Positions 34,966 through 44,603 of a DNA stretch of 64,000 nucleotides are shown piece by piece. Origin of the DNA: Metabacillus sediminilitoris (GTDB taxonomy: Bacteria > Bacillota > Bacilli > Bacillales > Bacillaceae); the NCBI RefSeq assembly GCF_009720625.1, contig NZ_CP046266.1, forward strand, positions 2,675,501-2,739,500, given 5' to 3'. Within the stretch, counting starts at the first letter, position 1. The number at the start of each line of letters is the position of its first letter. The notes beneath the pieces were generated by a model. That model had not been told where the DNA came from, did no database searches, and worked only from the letters and a program-made list of their open reading frames with translations. A program made the translations under genes and the position numbers.

Positions 34966-35895
34966 CTAAGAGGACATCCATTGCCCGCCGTAAACATGAA
35001 GTGTTTGTCCTGTTACAAACCGAGAATCATCGGATGCTAGGTAAACAAAGGTAGGAGCAAGTTCAAAGGGCTGACCATGACGTTCCATTGGATTTTCTAC
35101 TGATGAAACCTGATCTGCAGAGAAACTTGATGGAATGAGAGGTGTCCAAATTCGTCCAAGAGCAACTGCATTTACCCTGATGCCTTTTTTTACTAAATAA
35201 TTTGCTAAGTCGCGAGTGAAACCTATGTTTGCTCCTTTCGTTGCTGTGTAATCGATAAGTTGGTCATTACCATAAAACGCAACTACAGAAGATGTATTTA
35301 TTATGGAACTACCGCTCTTTAAATACTTAAGTGCAGCTCTTGATGTATAAAAATGTGAGTATATATTCACTTTGAAAGTATCATCAAACTGCTCATCTGT
35401 TATATCAAGTAAACTTAATTGTTGAAATTGGATACCCACATGATTGCAGAGAATATTGAGAGTACCAAATGTGTTAATGGTTTCTTCTACAATGTCAATG
35501 CAGTGTTGTTTTTCTCTTAAGTCACCAGGCAACATGATACATTTTTGTCCTAATTCTTCAATTCTCTTCTTAGTTCAATTTGCATCTTTATGTTCATCTA
35601 AATAAGCGATGGCCACATCTGCGCCCTCTTTTGCGAATGCAATCGCAGCTGCAGCACCTATCCCGCTATCGCCACCTGTAATGAGTGCAACCTTTCCTGC
35701 AAGTTTCTCACTGCCTTTATAATCTAGATTTTCAATAATAGGCTTTGGAACCATAGCTTTTTCTACACCAGGTTGGCGAAGCTGGTGTTGCTCAGGGACA
35801 GTGATCGGTATCTCTTCATATCGAGTAATTTTTCCGTAATTAGGATGTATTGGATATTTGCTTTGACTAACATGATTGGGTTTAGCTTACGGCAT
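34966..35895 (-). pseudogene. Stress-type short-chain dehydrogenase with two in-frame stops
   Basis: A 309-codon SDR of the YdaD/YhxD general-stress type. The single frame from ATG 35895 (SD GAGGAGG) carries the NAD(P) motif TGGDSGIGAAAA, the active-site [20 protein letters not shown] (Tyr-xxx-Lys) and the C-terminal [12 protein letters not shown], so the body is well preserved. But codon 3 is TAA (35889-35887) and codon 107 is TGA (35577-35575), between LDEHKDAN and [10 protein letters not shown]. Without these stops it would be a normal enzyme. Only the C-terminal 190 residues, lacking the NAD site, could be made from an internal ATG. Two stops in an otherwise conserved frame suggest recent loss. 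Confidence 0.82.
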
Positions 35896-36050
35896 GTTTA
35901 TCCTCCTCAAAGATATACATTTGAATAAATTATGTTTATTAGGCTAAGTAGGTGCCTGTTATTCTAATTGGTGAGCGCTGTACGGGCTCATTCATGTGAA
36001 TTGAAGAATATGGTGAACAATAAAGGGAAATGTACCAAGGAGGAAATAAA

Positions 36051-36224
36051 ATGAATCTGTATCAATATAGATATGAAGTAAAGTTGTTGTTAATAAATCA
36101 TACAGATGAGAAAGAACATATTATTTATGAATTTAAACACTATCCATTTCAGATGCCAAAAATTGGACCTAGACCGCCGGTTTACTGTCATCCAAGATAT
36201 GATCAATATTATCCAGTCATTTAA
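36051..36224 (+). CDS. Small hypothetical protein, 57 residues
   Basis: A short basic protein with the start ATG 36051 set by the strong SD AAGGAGG (36037-36043). It reads as strands (YQYRYEVKLLLINHTDE, HIIYEFKHYPFQMP) followed by a Pro-Tyr-His rich end (PPVYCHPRYDQYYPV), like small spore-surface or YxeA-type peptides. Family not recognised. A terminator follows at 36307. Confidence 0.5.
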   Translation: MNLYQYRYEVKLLLINHTDEKEHIIYEFKHYPFQMPKIGPRPPVYCHPRYDQYYPVI

Positions 36225-36306
36225 ATGAATTGATCTTAATAAGAATGAATAAATGAATAAAGTAAGCGTATTTTAGATGGATTTATTTATGAAACAGAAG
36301 AGTTAT

Positions 36307-36342
36307 GCAACAGTTTGTTTTTAAAATAACTGTTGCTTTTCT
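36307..36342 (+). terminator. Terminator
   Basis: GCAACAGTT and AACTGTTGC pair around a 12-base loop, followed by TTTTCT. Confidence 0.8.
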
Positions 36343-36421
36343 AATTTCATAGGAAGTCTGAAATATTCGGACGAAAAAGGTAAAGATTTTACTATTTGTT
36401 TATATTGTTAAGTGCAAGGTT

Positions 36422-36438
36422 TGTAATAAAATATAACA
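36422..36438 (+). promoter_or_regulatory. TnrA/GlnR box upstream of the purine operon
   Basis: TGTAATAAAATATAACA fits the TnrA consensus TGTNANAWWWTMTNACA at every defined position. A -10-like TAAAAT lies at 36469-36474, which would put the box centre near -50, where TnrA activates. TnrA is the nitrogen-limitation regulator. Confidence 0.7.
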
Positions 36439-36473
36439 TCAACTGTTAGAAAAGAAGGGATTTTTGGCTAAAA

Positions 36474-36502
36474 TAACCAATTCACTTAAAGCGATTTGGT
36501 TA
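36474..36502. promoter_or_regulatory. TTGGTTA dyad, possible PucR-type site
   Basis: TAACCAA (36474-36480) and TTGGTTA (36496-36502) are inverted copies, 15 bases apart, directly downstream of the putative -10. The B. subtilis PucR box has the core TTGGTTAA. The position suggests operator or activator binding, but the flanking bases do not match the full consensus. Confidence 0.4.
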
Positions 36503-36618
36503 AATTATACAATGACAATTGCATTATTACGTTTTATTATAAATATATCTACCAAATGATGTTATTTTATTTTACATAAACGTAATGGGTGCTGAGTCGT
36601 TAAGAAGGAGCGGGATTC

Positions 36619-37947
36619 ATGAAAATACTTATTAAAAACGCAGAGATCATTACAATGAATGAAAATGATGAAATTATATATGGAGATCTTCTTATTGAAG
36701 ATGATCGGATCGTTGAGATTTCCAAAGGGATAGATGGTGTTTTAGCTGATAAAATCATTGATGCAACAGGTAAAACGATCATACCAGGATTCATTCATAG
36801 CCATATTCACCTTTGTCAAACGTTATTTAGAGGGCAGGCTGATGATTTAGAATTACTAGATTGGTTAGCAAAAAAAATCTGGCCGCTTGAGGCTGCACAT
36901 GACGAAGAATCCATTTATTATTCGGCTATGTTAGGTATTGGAGAACTTATTCAAAGCGGTACTACTTCTATCATTGATATGGAGACAGTTCGTTACACAG
37001 ATCATGCTTTTCAGGCAATTGCGGAAAGTGGAATTCGTGCCCTTGCAGGTAAAGTAATGATGGACCAAGGTGAAGGAGTACCAGTTAATCTACTAGAAAA
37101 CACGCAGGAGTCAATTCAAGAAAGTGTTGATTTGTTAGAAAAATGGAATAATTTTGATAACGGGCGAATTAAATATGCTTTTTCACCTAGATTTGTCATT
37201 TCATGTACAGAAAATTTACTGTTGGAGGTTAGAGACTTATCAAAGCACTATGGAGTAATGGTCCATACTCATGCTTCAGAAAATTTAAAAGAAATTGAGA
37301 TTGTTGAAAAAGAACGTGGCTTGAGAAATATCGTTTATTTAGATCATATTGGTCTAGCAAACCCACAGCTTATATTGGCACATTGTGTCTGGGTGGATCA
37401 AGAAGAAAAACGAATTATTCGAGAAAAGGGTGTAAAAGTTAGCCATTGTCCAGGTTCGAATTTAAAGCTAGCTTCAGGTATTGCTGAAACACATGACATG
37501 CTTGAAAACGATATATTTCTAAGTCTTGGAGCAGATGGTGCTCCGTGTAATAATAACTTAGATATGTTTAATGAAATGAGACTATCAGCCCTCATTCAAA
37601 AACCAAAACATGGTCCAACCACAATGGATGCACACAAAGTATTTAGAATGGCAACAATTGGCGGAGCCACTGCAATGGGGTTAGAAAAAGAGATTGGCAG
37701 TTTGGAAGTTGGGAAAAAAGCAGATGTTGTTATATTAAATTTGAATGACTTTCATACATATCCATCAAATGATGTAGACCCAATTTCAAGAATCGTCTAT
37801 TCAGCAACAAGAGGTGATGTTGAAACAACCATTATTAATGGAAAAGTAGTTATGGAAAATCGGATCATGAAAACAATTGATAAAAAGATAGTTTTAAAAG
37901 AGGCGAATCATTCGATTAAACGATTATTGAATAGAATTTCTAACTGA
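36619..37947 (+). CDS. Amidohydrolase, probable purine (guanine-type) deaminase
   Basis: A 442-residue metal-dependent amidohydrolase of the ATZ/TRZ-SsnA group. The metal site is complete: GFIHSHIHLCQTLF (HxH), VMVHTHASEN, LILAHCVWVDQEE and the Asp in LGADGAPCNN. An N- and C-terminal beta-sandwich composite domain completes the fold. In this family guanine, 8-oxoguanine and deoxyadenosine deaminases are common. Its place at the head of a xanthine dehydrogenase operon, behind the TnrA box, points to guanine to xanthine, but the sequence does not settle the substrate. RBS AAGGAG precedes the ATG; the next gene begins 49 bp later. Confidence 0.78.
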   Translation: MKILIKNAEIITMNENDEIIYGDLLIEDDRIVEISKGIDGVLADKIIDATGKTIIPGFIHSHIHLCQTLFRGQADDLELLDWLAKKIWPLEAAHDEESIYYSAMLGIGELIQSGTTSIIDMETVRYTDHAFQAIAESGIRALAGKVMMDQGEGVPVNLLENTQESIQESVDLLEKWNNFDNGRIKYAFSPRFVISCTENLLLEVRDLSKHYGVMVHTHASENLKEIEIVEKERGLRNIVYLDHIGLANPQLILAHCVWVDQEEKRIIREKGVKVSHCPGSNLKLASGIAETHDMLENDIFLSLGADGAPCNNNLDMFNEMRLSALIQKPKHGPTTMDAHKVFRMATIGGATAMGLEKEIGSLEVGKKADVVILNLNDFHTYPSNDVDPISRIVYSATRGDVETTIINGKVVMENRIMKTIDKKIVLKEANHSIKRLLNRISN

Positions 37948-37996
37948 CAATCAACGAAAAATAGGATGATTGGAACTTAGGGACAGGAGGAAAAGT

Positions 37997-39010
37997 ATGC
38001 GTTCGGACATATATGAAATACTTGATTATGTTTGTCAACACCCAGGCAAAAAAGTATTAGCTACCATTATTGATGTCCATGGGTCTGCATATAAACGAGC
38101 AGGCTCAACAATGCTTTTTCATGAAGATGGTCTCCAAGTTGGACTTTTGAGTGGCGGATGTTTAGAGGAGGACGTATTTGAACGAGTAAAACCATTTTTT
38201 TATGAGCCATCATCAACGATAATAACGTATGATCTCTCGGCTGAGGATGATCTGTCATGGGGCCAAGGTGCTGGCTGTAATGGAAAGATAAAAATAGTCG
38301 TTGAAACTGTCACATCACAGGTTTACAAGGACATTCAAAAAGTAAGGACTTTTGTAAATAACGGAGTGAATATCGTGCATATAAAAAGATTCTCAAAGAG
38401 CAACGAAATAACCGATTATCTTTTTTATACCGAATTTGGAGAAATTTTTGGTAATTGGAACGGTGCATTACCAACTATTAAAAATGTAGCAGATAATAGC
38501 ACGTTGTTATTTGACAATCAAGGTGATAGGTTGTTTTTTCAAAAGATACTGGCAAGACCAAGACTTATTATTTATGGGGCAGGCGTTGATGCTATACCAC
38601 TCGCACAACTTGCGCAATTTACAGGTTTACAAGTGATTATTGCTGATTGGAGGCCTGCTTTTTGTAATAAAAGGCATTTTCCTTTTGCTTATAAAACAGT
38701 TATTGCTACACCAAATGAATTTGTTTCTTCCTTTTCCTTTACAACTTCTGATTCTGTCGTCTTAATGACCCATAATTATGAAAAAGATAAACAACTTATC
38801 GAGTTGTTAGTAGAAAAGAAACTAGGTTATTTAGGAATTTTAGGTTCAAAAACCCGTGCTGAAAGGCTATTAAGAGGTATGGATATACCTGAGTGGGTTC
38901 ATTTTCCGGTTGGTTTATCGATCGGAGCAGAAGGTCCACAAGAGATAGCAATTAGTGTAATTGCGGAGCTCATTCAAAATAAGACGAGGAGGTTGGATAT
39001 GGCATTATGA
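37997..39010 (+). CDS. pucA: XdhC/CoxI-type molybdenum-enzyme maturation factor
   Basis: A 337-residue member of the XdhC/PucA family, which helps sulfurate and insert the molybdenum cofactor into xanthine dehydrogenase. The N-terminal XdhC-CoxI domain reads ATIIDVHGSAYKRAGSTMLF with LLSGGCLEEDVFERV; the C-terminal Rossmann part has LIIYGAGVDAIPLAQLAQF and ILGSKTRAERL. The start ATG 37997 follows AGGAGG. Order pucA-B-C-D-E is exactly that of B. subtilis. It overlaps pucB by 4 bp (ATGA). Confidence 0.88.
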   Translation: MRSDIYEILDYVCQHPGKKVLATIIDVHGSAYKRAGSTMLFHEDGLQVGLLSGGCLEEDVFERVKPFFYEPSSTIITYDLSAEDDLSWGQGAGCNGKIKIVVETVTSQVYKDIQKVRTFVNNGVNIVHIKRFSKSNEITDYLFYTEFGEIFGNWNGALPTIKNVADNSTLLFDNQGDRLFFQKILARPRLIIYGAGVDAIPLAQLAQFTGLQVIIADWRPAFCNKRHFPFAYKTVIATPNEFVSSFSFTTSDSVVLMTHNYEKDKQLIELLVEKKLGYLGILGSKTRAERLLRGMDIPEWVHFPVGLSIGAEGPQEIAISVIAELIQNKTRRLDMAL

Positions 39011-39630
39011 AGAGAATAATTGGGATCTATCTTGCAGCAGGTAAGAGTAAACGAATGGGTATGTGCAAATTATCCTTACCATTATCTATAAAACCTCTTG
39101 GCGCAATAGCATTAGCAGAGATTATGAAATCGAATATAGACCACTTACTTATTGTAACTAATGATATCAAAGCAAGTTGGCTGAATTCTGCTGATGTACT
39201 TCGTACTTATTCAACAAAATGGGAGAACATCATTAGCTTGCAGTCCCATTTAGGTCAATCATATTCCCTTCGTACTGGTATCAGAAGAGCAGTACAATTG
39301 GGTGCAGAATCTGTTATTGTTTTTCTAGCGGATCAACCATTTGTGACAACTAGTATGATAAATCGCCTGATAAATGAAGCGGAAAGTGAGTATGCTTATG
39401 TTGCTTCTTCAGATGGTGAAATAATAAAGCCCCCAATAATATTTCATAAAAAAGCATTCAAAGAACTCATGGCAATCAATGGTGATAAAGGTGCTCGAGG
39501 TTTGTTTAAAAATGGTGCTTTAAAAGGAATGAGCATAGCAATGAGTTCAGAGCATCTCTTTGATATTGATACGATAGAAGAGTATGAATATGCTAAAACA
39601 TTTATTAACTCAATTAGATCGTTTTCCTGA
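39007..39630 (+). CDS. pucB: MobA-like molybdenum cofactor cytidylyltransferase
   Basis: A 207-residue nucleotidyltransferase of the MocA/PucB type, making molybdopterin cytosine dinucleotide for xanthine dehydrogenase. The N-terminal signature is LAAGKSKRMGMCKLSLPL (LAAGxSxRMGxxK); IVFLADQPFVTTSMINRLI is the Asp-bearing metal motif. It starts inside the end of pucA, which suggests translational coupling. A gap of about 110 bp separates it from pucC. Confidence 0.86.
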   Translation: MKRIIGIYLAAGKSKRMGMCKLSLPLSIKPLGAIALAEIMKSNIDHLLIVTNDIKASWLNSADVLRTYSTKWENIISLQSHLGQSYSLRTGIRRAVQLGAESVIVFLADQPFVTTSMINRLINEAESEYAYVASSDGEIIKPPIIFHKKAFKELMAINGDKGARGLFKNGALKGMSIAMSSEHLFDIDTIEEYEYAKTFINSIRSFS

Positions 39631-39748
39631 GCCAAAAACTATGTTTCTCCTTAGAAATTCTCCTTCCTTTATTTACTACTCTATAAAATGATTACTCTTC
39701 TAACATAACGTTTTTATTAATAATTTTATGAAGAATTAGGTGATCGCA

Positions 39749-40639
39749 GTGAAAAACGATTTAGACGTCATGACAAGGTCTTCCATTTCAGTTGAACATC
39801 CACAGCAAATAGATGATGCAATATTGATGAAACAAAACTCAAATGGAGTTTATATATCAGGAGGTACACTTATCCAGCTTGATTGGGAAGCAGGTAAGCC
39901 TCTTACTAGAAAATTAATTAACTTGGCAACTATTAACGAATTAAAAGGTATCATCCATTTCGAGCAAGAGGGGCGACAGTTTATTGAAATAGGCACGCTC
40001 ACGACAATTTCTGAATGTATTGAAAATCCGACTATCAGTGAGAATTTTCCCTTGTTAGGTGAGGCGTGCAAAAACATTGCCGCTCCTGCAGTGCGAAATC
40101 GTGCAACTCTAGGCGGCAATGTTGCGAGTGGCATTGGAGATACAATCCCTGCTCTTTTAGCATTAGATGCGCAATTAAAACTAAGAGTACTAGATAAGAC
40201 AAAGGTCGTGAAATTATGGGAATGGCTTCATTTTCAAAAGGAGGCACAACAATCCACCTATCTTATTATTTCGATAAGAATACCAATTCAAAAATCTGGT
40301 GACCAATCCGTTTTTAAAAAGATAGGGCGAAGAGAAGCCTTTACCCCTGCGTTAGTTACAATCTGCGCACAATGGAAGAAAAAACATATTAATGAACTTG
40401 AATATATCCGGATTGCTGTCGGAGGAGGCAACAACAATCCAAGAAGATTAATTAACGTAGAAAAAATTTTAGAAACAAATTGTTGTAATAAAAATTTATT
40501 TAAGTTCTTGTACTTAGAAATACTCGAAGAATTTATTTCCTATTCGGATTCATTTATTAGTGAATCGTATCGAAGAAAAGTAGCAGCAAACTTACTTGTC
40601 ACTGAATTAATGAACATCTTTCAGGAAAGAGAGGTTTAG
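39749..40639 (+). CDS. pucC: Xanthine dehydrogenase, FAD-binding subunit
   Basis: A 296-residue flavin subunit (CoxM/XdhB family). FAD-binding marks: GVYISGGTLIQLDWEAGKP (the first loop is somewhat altered), IEIGTLTTISECIENP, FPLLGEACKNIAAPAVRNRA and TLGGNVASG, with FKKIGRREAFTPALVTI in the second half. Start: GTG 39749 lies 5 bases after AGGTGA; the GTG at 39740 overlaps the SD. pucD begins 5 bp after its stop. Confidence 0.86.
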   Translation: MKNDLDVMTRSSISVEHPQQIDDAILMKQNSNGVYISGGTLIQLDWEAGKPLTRKLINLATINELKGIIHFEQEGRQFIEIGTLTTISECIENPTISENFPLLGEACKNIAAPAVRNRATLGGNVASGIGDTIPALLALDAQLKLRVLDKTKVVKLWEWLHFQKEAQQSTYLIISIRIPIQKSGDQSVFKKIGRREAFTPALVTICAQWKKKHINELEYIRIAVGGGNNNPRRLINVEKILETNCCNKNLFKFLYLEILEEFISYSDSFISESYRRKVAANLLVTELMNIFQEREV

Positions 40640-40644
40640 TATAA

Positions 40645-42933
40645 ATGAGACTTGTAAGAGAAAATTTCCCAAGTAAATGGAAGGTAAGGCCTGATGGGTT
40701 AGCAAAAGTAACTGGCACTCTAAAATATTTAACTGATTTAATTTTTCCAAATATGCTCTATGGAAAAGTGTTACGAAGTTCATATCCACATGCAAAAATC
40801 CTTTCGATCTCGACTGGGAATGCCGAAAAATTAGAAGGCGTTAAAGCTGTAGTGACCCATAATGACGTTCCAGGTATGAACCGATTTGGATTGATTTTTC
40901 CCGATCAGCCAGTTTTATGTGACGATGTGGCAAGGTATGTAGGTGATGCAATTGCAGCGGTTGCTGCTGAAAGTGAAGAAATTGCTGAACTAGCAATTAA
41001 GTTGATTGAGGTTGAGTATGAACCGCTTGAAGTGATTGATGATCCTGAAAAAGCCTTATTGCAATCTGCAGTTAAACTTCATCCTGGTGGAAATATCCTT
41101 CACCGAGCAGGTTATAAAAGTAGTGAAGAAGTAATGAATGTTATTAAAGAGTGTCCATATGTAGTGGAAGAAACGTATGAAACGCCAAGACAGATGCATG
41201 CTTACATGGAGACAGAGGGAGGAGTGGTAGTTCCTGATAAAAATGGGGGAATTACCGTATATGCAGCGACTCAACACGGATTTAAGGATCGTATGCAGTT
41301 AGCTAGAATACTGGGGATGCCAGAAAGTGATATTCGAGTTATTTCTAGCCCAATTGGCGGGTCATTCGGCGGTAAAGATGAGTTAAATATCCAGCCATAT
41401 GCGGCATTACTTGCATTAAAGACAGGTAGACCAATTAAACTGCATAACAAGAGAAGTGAATCAGTCAGAGCTGGAATTAAACGTCATCCTATGAAAATGA
41501 AAATGATTACAGGGGCAGATGAACAGGGAAAACTAGTAGGGCATTATGTTAAGATCATTGCTGATACAGGAGCGTATGCCACTTTAGGACCAGCTGTACT
41601 CGATTTTGCCGTTGAGCACTCAACTGGACCTTATCTTATTCCACATGTTGATATAGAAGGTATATCAGTTTTTACAAATAACGGAGTATCAGGAGAGTAT
41701 AGAGGTTTTGGAGGGAATCAGGTTACGTTTGCCCTAGAATCTCAGATTGATAGACTGGCAGAAATGATGAGGATGGATCCCTTGATGCTGCGTGAGATAA
41801 ATATAAGAAATGCAGAAGACCTGGGACCGCTTGGTCAGAGAATTGTAGCTAACGATGGTGCCAAAAATGTCCTAAGTATGATTAAGTCTTCAACAATTCT
41901 TACAGCTCCCCTGAAAAGACAAGATAATTGGTGTTTAAGAGGGAGAGGTGCTGCCATCACGATGCATGGAGGCGGTCTAGGTTTTGGAAGACCTGATCCT
42001 TCTGGTGCTCGGCTCGCCTTGACAAAAGAGGGAGAAATAGAAATTGCATTCGGTTTTGAAGAATTTGGTCAAGGATTACTTGCCTCAATTGAAATCATGA
42101 TGACAGATATGCTCGGTTGTGCAAAAGAAGATATAAAAATCGTTATTGGCGATACAGATCTCGTTCCTGCATCAGGCTCCTCGACAGCTTCTCGTTCAAC
42201 AAATATGATCTGGCAAGGAATAAATAAATTAAAGGAACCGTGGAGAGATAAAATCTTGGATGCTGCATCAAGTGTAACTGGTGTTCAAAAAAGGAAGTTA
42301 TTCATCGGAGAAAGGGGTGTATGGGAAAAAGGTGTTAAGAATAAAATGATCATCACCTATAAAGAATTAGCGAAGAGTTTTTCTCATAATCTTCCTGTTT
42401 GCTCAACTCAATATCACTTCCCGACAACTCCTGATGCAGTTATTGGAGGGCATTATTTACACACATATGCAGCCGTAGCAGCAGAGGTTGAAATTGATCA
42501 ATTAACTGGCCGAATCAAAGTAACGAAGCTTGACCATTCAGTGGCAGCTGGACCGGTCGTAAACCCGCTAGGATATTTAGGGCAAATTGAAGGTGGTGCC
42601 ATTATGGGGTTAGGCTTTACACTATTTGAAGATTCAATAATGGAACATGCTCGATATCATACAGAGAATTTTGATTCATACCTTCTTCCAACAATCAAAG
42701 ATATTCCTCTTTCTACAAATGTTGATGTTGATGAGTCATTATTTGAAAGTGATATTTTTGGTCCTAGAGGTGTAGGTGAAATTGGTACAGTTGCTGTTGC
42801 GCCGGCTATTACGGCTGCTATCCATAATGCCTGCGGAATTTGGGTAAGCAAGCTACCTGTTTCTCCTGAAGAATTATTGAATGCTCTAGAATTAACTCCG
42901 TTTTTATTTGATCAGCAGGAGGTAGTGGAATGA
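40645..42933 (+). CDS. pucD: Xanthine dehydrogenase, molybdenum-binding subunit
   Basis: The 762-residue catalytic subunit that hydroxylates xanthine (and hypoxanthine) to urate. N-terminal small domain VTGTLKYLTDLIFPNMLYGK; cofactor contacts SSPIGGSFGGKDELNIQPYA, GVSGEYRGFGGNQVTFALES, GFEEFGQGLLASIEIMMT, and the catalytic Glu in GPRGVGEIGTVAVAPAI. The loop EYRGFGGNQ contains the conserved substrate-facing Arg. Length fits PucD. It overlaps pucE by 4 bp. The complex is cytoplasmic. Confidence 0.92.
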   Translation: MRLVRENFPSKWKVRPDGLAKVTGTLKYLTDLIFPNMLYGKVLRSSYPHAKILSISTGNAEKLEGVKAVVTHNDVPGMNRFGLIFPDQPVLCDDVARYVGDAIAAVAAESEEIAELAIKLIEVEYEPLEVIDDPEKALLQSAVKLHPGGNILHRAGYKSSEEVMNVIKECPYVVEETYETPRQMHAYMETEGGVVVPDKNGGITVYAATQHGFKDRMQLARILGMPESDIRVISSPIGGSFGGKDELNIQPYAALLALKTGRPIKLHNKRSESVRAGIKRHPMKMKMITGADEQGKLVGHYVKIIADTGAYATLGPAVLDFAVEHSTGPYLIPHVDIEGISVFTNNGVSGEYRGFGGNQVTFALESQIDRLAEMMRMDPLMLREINIRNAEDLGPLGQRIVANDGAKNVLSMIKSSTILTAPLKRQDNWCLRGRGAAITMHGGGLGFGRPDPSGARLALTKEGEIEIAFGFEEFGQGLLASIEIMMTDMLGCAKEDIKIVIGDTDLVPASGSSTASRSTNMIWQGINKLKEPWRDKILDAASSVTGVQKRKLFIGERGVWEKGVKNKMIITYKELAKSFSHNLPVCSTQYHFPTTPDAVIGGHYLHTYAAVAAEVEIDQLTGRIKVTKLDHSVAAGPVVNPLGYLGQIEGGAIMGLGFTLFEDSIMEHARYHTENFDSYLLPTIKDIPLSTNVDVDESLFESDIFGPRGVGEIGTVAVAPAITAAIHNACGIWVSKLPVSPEELLNALELTPFLFDQQEVVE

Positions 42934-43460
42934 ACACAGAGGGTCTTAGAAATAAGAGCAGTGCAGAAGAAGAAAACAATATTAACATAAACATAATGGT
43001 TAATGGGCAGTCTTACAGCCTAGCGGTACACCCTGCTTATCGTTTAGTGGATATTTTACGAAATGATTTAGGCCTAACAGGCACAAAGATTTCATGTGAA
43101 ATTGGAAGATGTGGGGCATGCTCTGTTGTAATGGATGGAAACCTTGTTAATGCTTGTTTAGTTATGGCTTACCAAGTTGATAATCAAGTGATCGAAACAA
43201 TAGAACAAGTTGCAATAGAAACAATCCACCCAATACAACAAGCGTTCTTGGAGGAAGGTGCTCTTCAATGTGGGTATTGTACACCAGGAATGGTCATTGC
43301 TTTAAAATCATTGTTAGACAAAAATAATCATCCAACTGAAGAAGAAGTTCTCGACTATTTATCAGGGAATTTATGTAGGTGTACAGGTTACAATGGGATA
43401 CTCCGTGCGGTTCAACGGTATAAAAACGAAAGTCTATCCATACATAAATTTAAACTTTAG
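42930..43460 (+). CDS. pucE: Xanthine dehydrogenase, [2Fe-2S] subunit
   Basis: A 176-residue iron-sulfur subunit. First cluster: CEIGRCGACSVVMDGNLVNAC; second: QCGYCTPGMVIALKSLL and LCRCTG. All eight Cys are present. It passes electrons from the molybdenum centre to FAD. An N-terminal extension of about 20 residues precedes the ferredoxin fold. Its ATG overlaps the stop of pucD, the last gene of the operon. A weak stem (GAACCAAA / TTTGG) follows near 43497. Confidence 0.92.
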   Translation: MNTEGLRNKSSAEEENNININIMVNGQSYSLAVHPAYRLVDILRNDLGLTGTKISCEIGRCGACSVVMDGNLVNACLVMAYQVDNQVIETIEQVAIETIHPIQQAFLEEGALQCGYCTPGMVIALKSLLDKNNHPTEEEVLDYLSGNLCRCTGYNGILRAVQRYKNESLSIHKFKL

Positions 43461-43548
43461 AGTGAATACCTTTAAGGTTTTATTTTGTAATAAATCGAAC
43501 CAAATGACAAAATAGTTTGGATTCTTTATGTTTCATCAGGAGCTTATA

Positions 43549-43656
43549 ATGAGATGTTTAATAAATAATTACATTTTCAAGAAGTTAATCTACAGTGTTT
43601 CGATAAACGAATATCATTTTGCTTTCTACAAATCGACAATGATTGACGATAAATAA
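43549..43656 (+). CDS. Possible 35-residue peptide
   Basis: ATG 43549 is 7 bases after AGGAG. The peptide (starting MRCLINNYIFKKLIYS) is partly hydrophobic and ends at 43656. It could be chance. The rest of the 340-bp gap between pucE and the HAD gene shows only AT-rich sequence. Confidence 0.25.
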   Translation: MRCLINNYIFKKLIYSVSINEYHFAFYKSTMIDDK

Positions 43657-43799
43657 GTTCCATTTAAATTATAAATCTTTGTTTTTCTAAAAGGATTTTC
43701 CTAACCCTATTTACTTATTAAGAAAATCTCTGTAATCTATTGTTTGAATAGTATGAGTTTTGCATATGATGATAGTTTACAGAATTGGAGGAAAGAAAT

Positions 43800-44588
43800 T
43801 TGATTAAAGCAATTTTCTTTGATTTAGATGATACATTATTATGGGATCAAAAAAGTGTGAAAGAAGCTTTTGTTGGAACTTGTCAATTGGCAAAAGAAAA
43901 GTATGGAATCAATCCAAATGAATTAGAAGAAGCAGTACGTAATGAAGCTAGAGAACTATATTCTACTTATGAAACATATGAATTTACCCAAATGATTGGA
44001 ATTAATCCATTTGAGGGGCTTTGGGGTAATTTTTTAGATGATGAAGATAACTTTAAAAAGATGAAGGAAATCGTTCCCACATATCGTAAAGAATCGTGGA
44101 CAAGAGGGTTGAAAGCCTGTGGAATTGATGATGCTGAATTCGGTGCCAAATTGGCTGAAGAGTTTCCAGCGCAAAGACGCAAGAAACCATTTGTTTATGA
44201 TGAATCATTCAAGGTATTAGACGAGTTAAAGGGTTCATATCGCTTGCTATTATTAACAAATGGATCACCAGATCTTCAAAATACAAAATTAGAGATCACT
44301 CCTGAGCTTGTGCCATATTTTGAACAAATTATTATATCAGGTGCATTTGGAAGAGGTAAGCCAGATGCAACTATATTTGAACATGCATTAGAAAAAATGA
44401 ATCTATCAAAAGATGAAGCTATCATGGTTGGAGATAATTTAATGACAGATATTCTTGGAGCTTCTAGAATCGGTATGAAATCGGTTTGGATTAATCGACA
44501 TGATAAGGAACGTAATGAGGTTATTCCAGATTTTGAAATTACACATCTTGAAGAACTTTATCCTATTTTAGATAAATTAAACAAATAA
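43800..44588 (+). CDS. HAD-superfamily hydrolase, YsdA/haloacid-dehalogenase type
   Basis: A 262-residue HAD hydrolase. Motif [12 protein letters not shown], motif [14 protein letters not shown], motif [15 protein letters not shown] and motif [18 protein letters not shown] are all intact, with an alpha-helical cap between I and II. The start is most likely TTG 43800, placed 7 bases after GGAGGA; the TTG at 43785 lies within the SD. This group dephosphorylates small phosphometabolites; substrate unknown. A strong terminator (44604) follows. Confidence 0.85.
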   Translation: MIKAIFFDLDDTLLWDQKSVKEAFVGTCQLAKEKYGINPNELEEAVRNEARELYSTYETYEFTQMIGINPFEGLWGNFLDDEDNFKKMKEIVPTYRKESWTRGLKACGIDDAEFGAKLAEEFPAQRRKKPFVYDESFKVLDELKGSYRLLLLTNGSPDLQNTKLEITPELVPYFEQIIISGAFGRGKPDATIFEHALEKMNLSKDEAIMVGDNLMTDILGASRIGMKSVWINRHDKERNEVIPDFEITHLEELYPILDKLNK

Positions 44589-44603
44589 GTGTAATAAGAA
44601 TGT

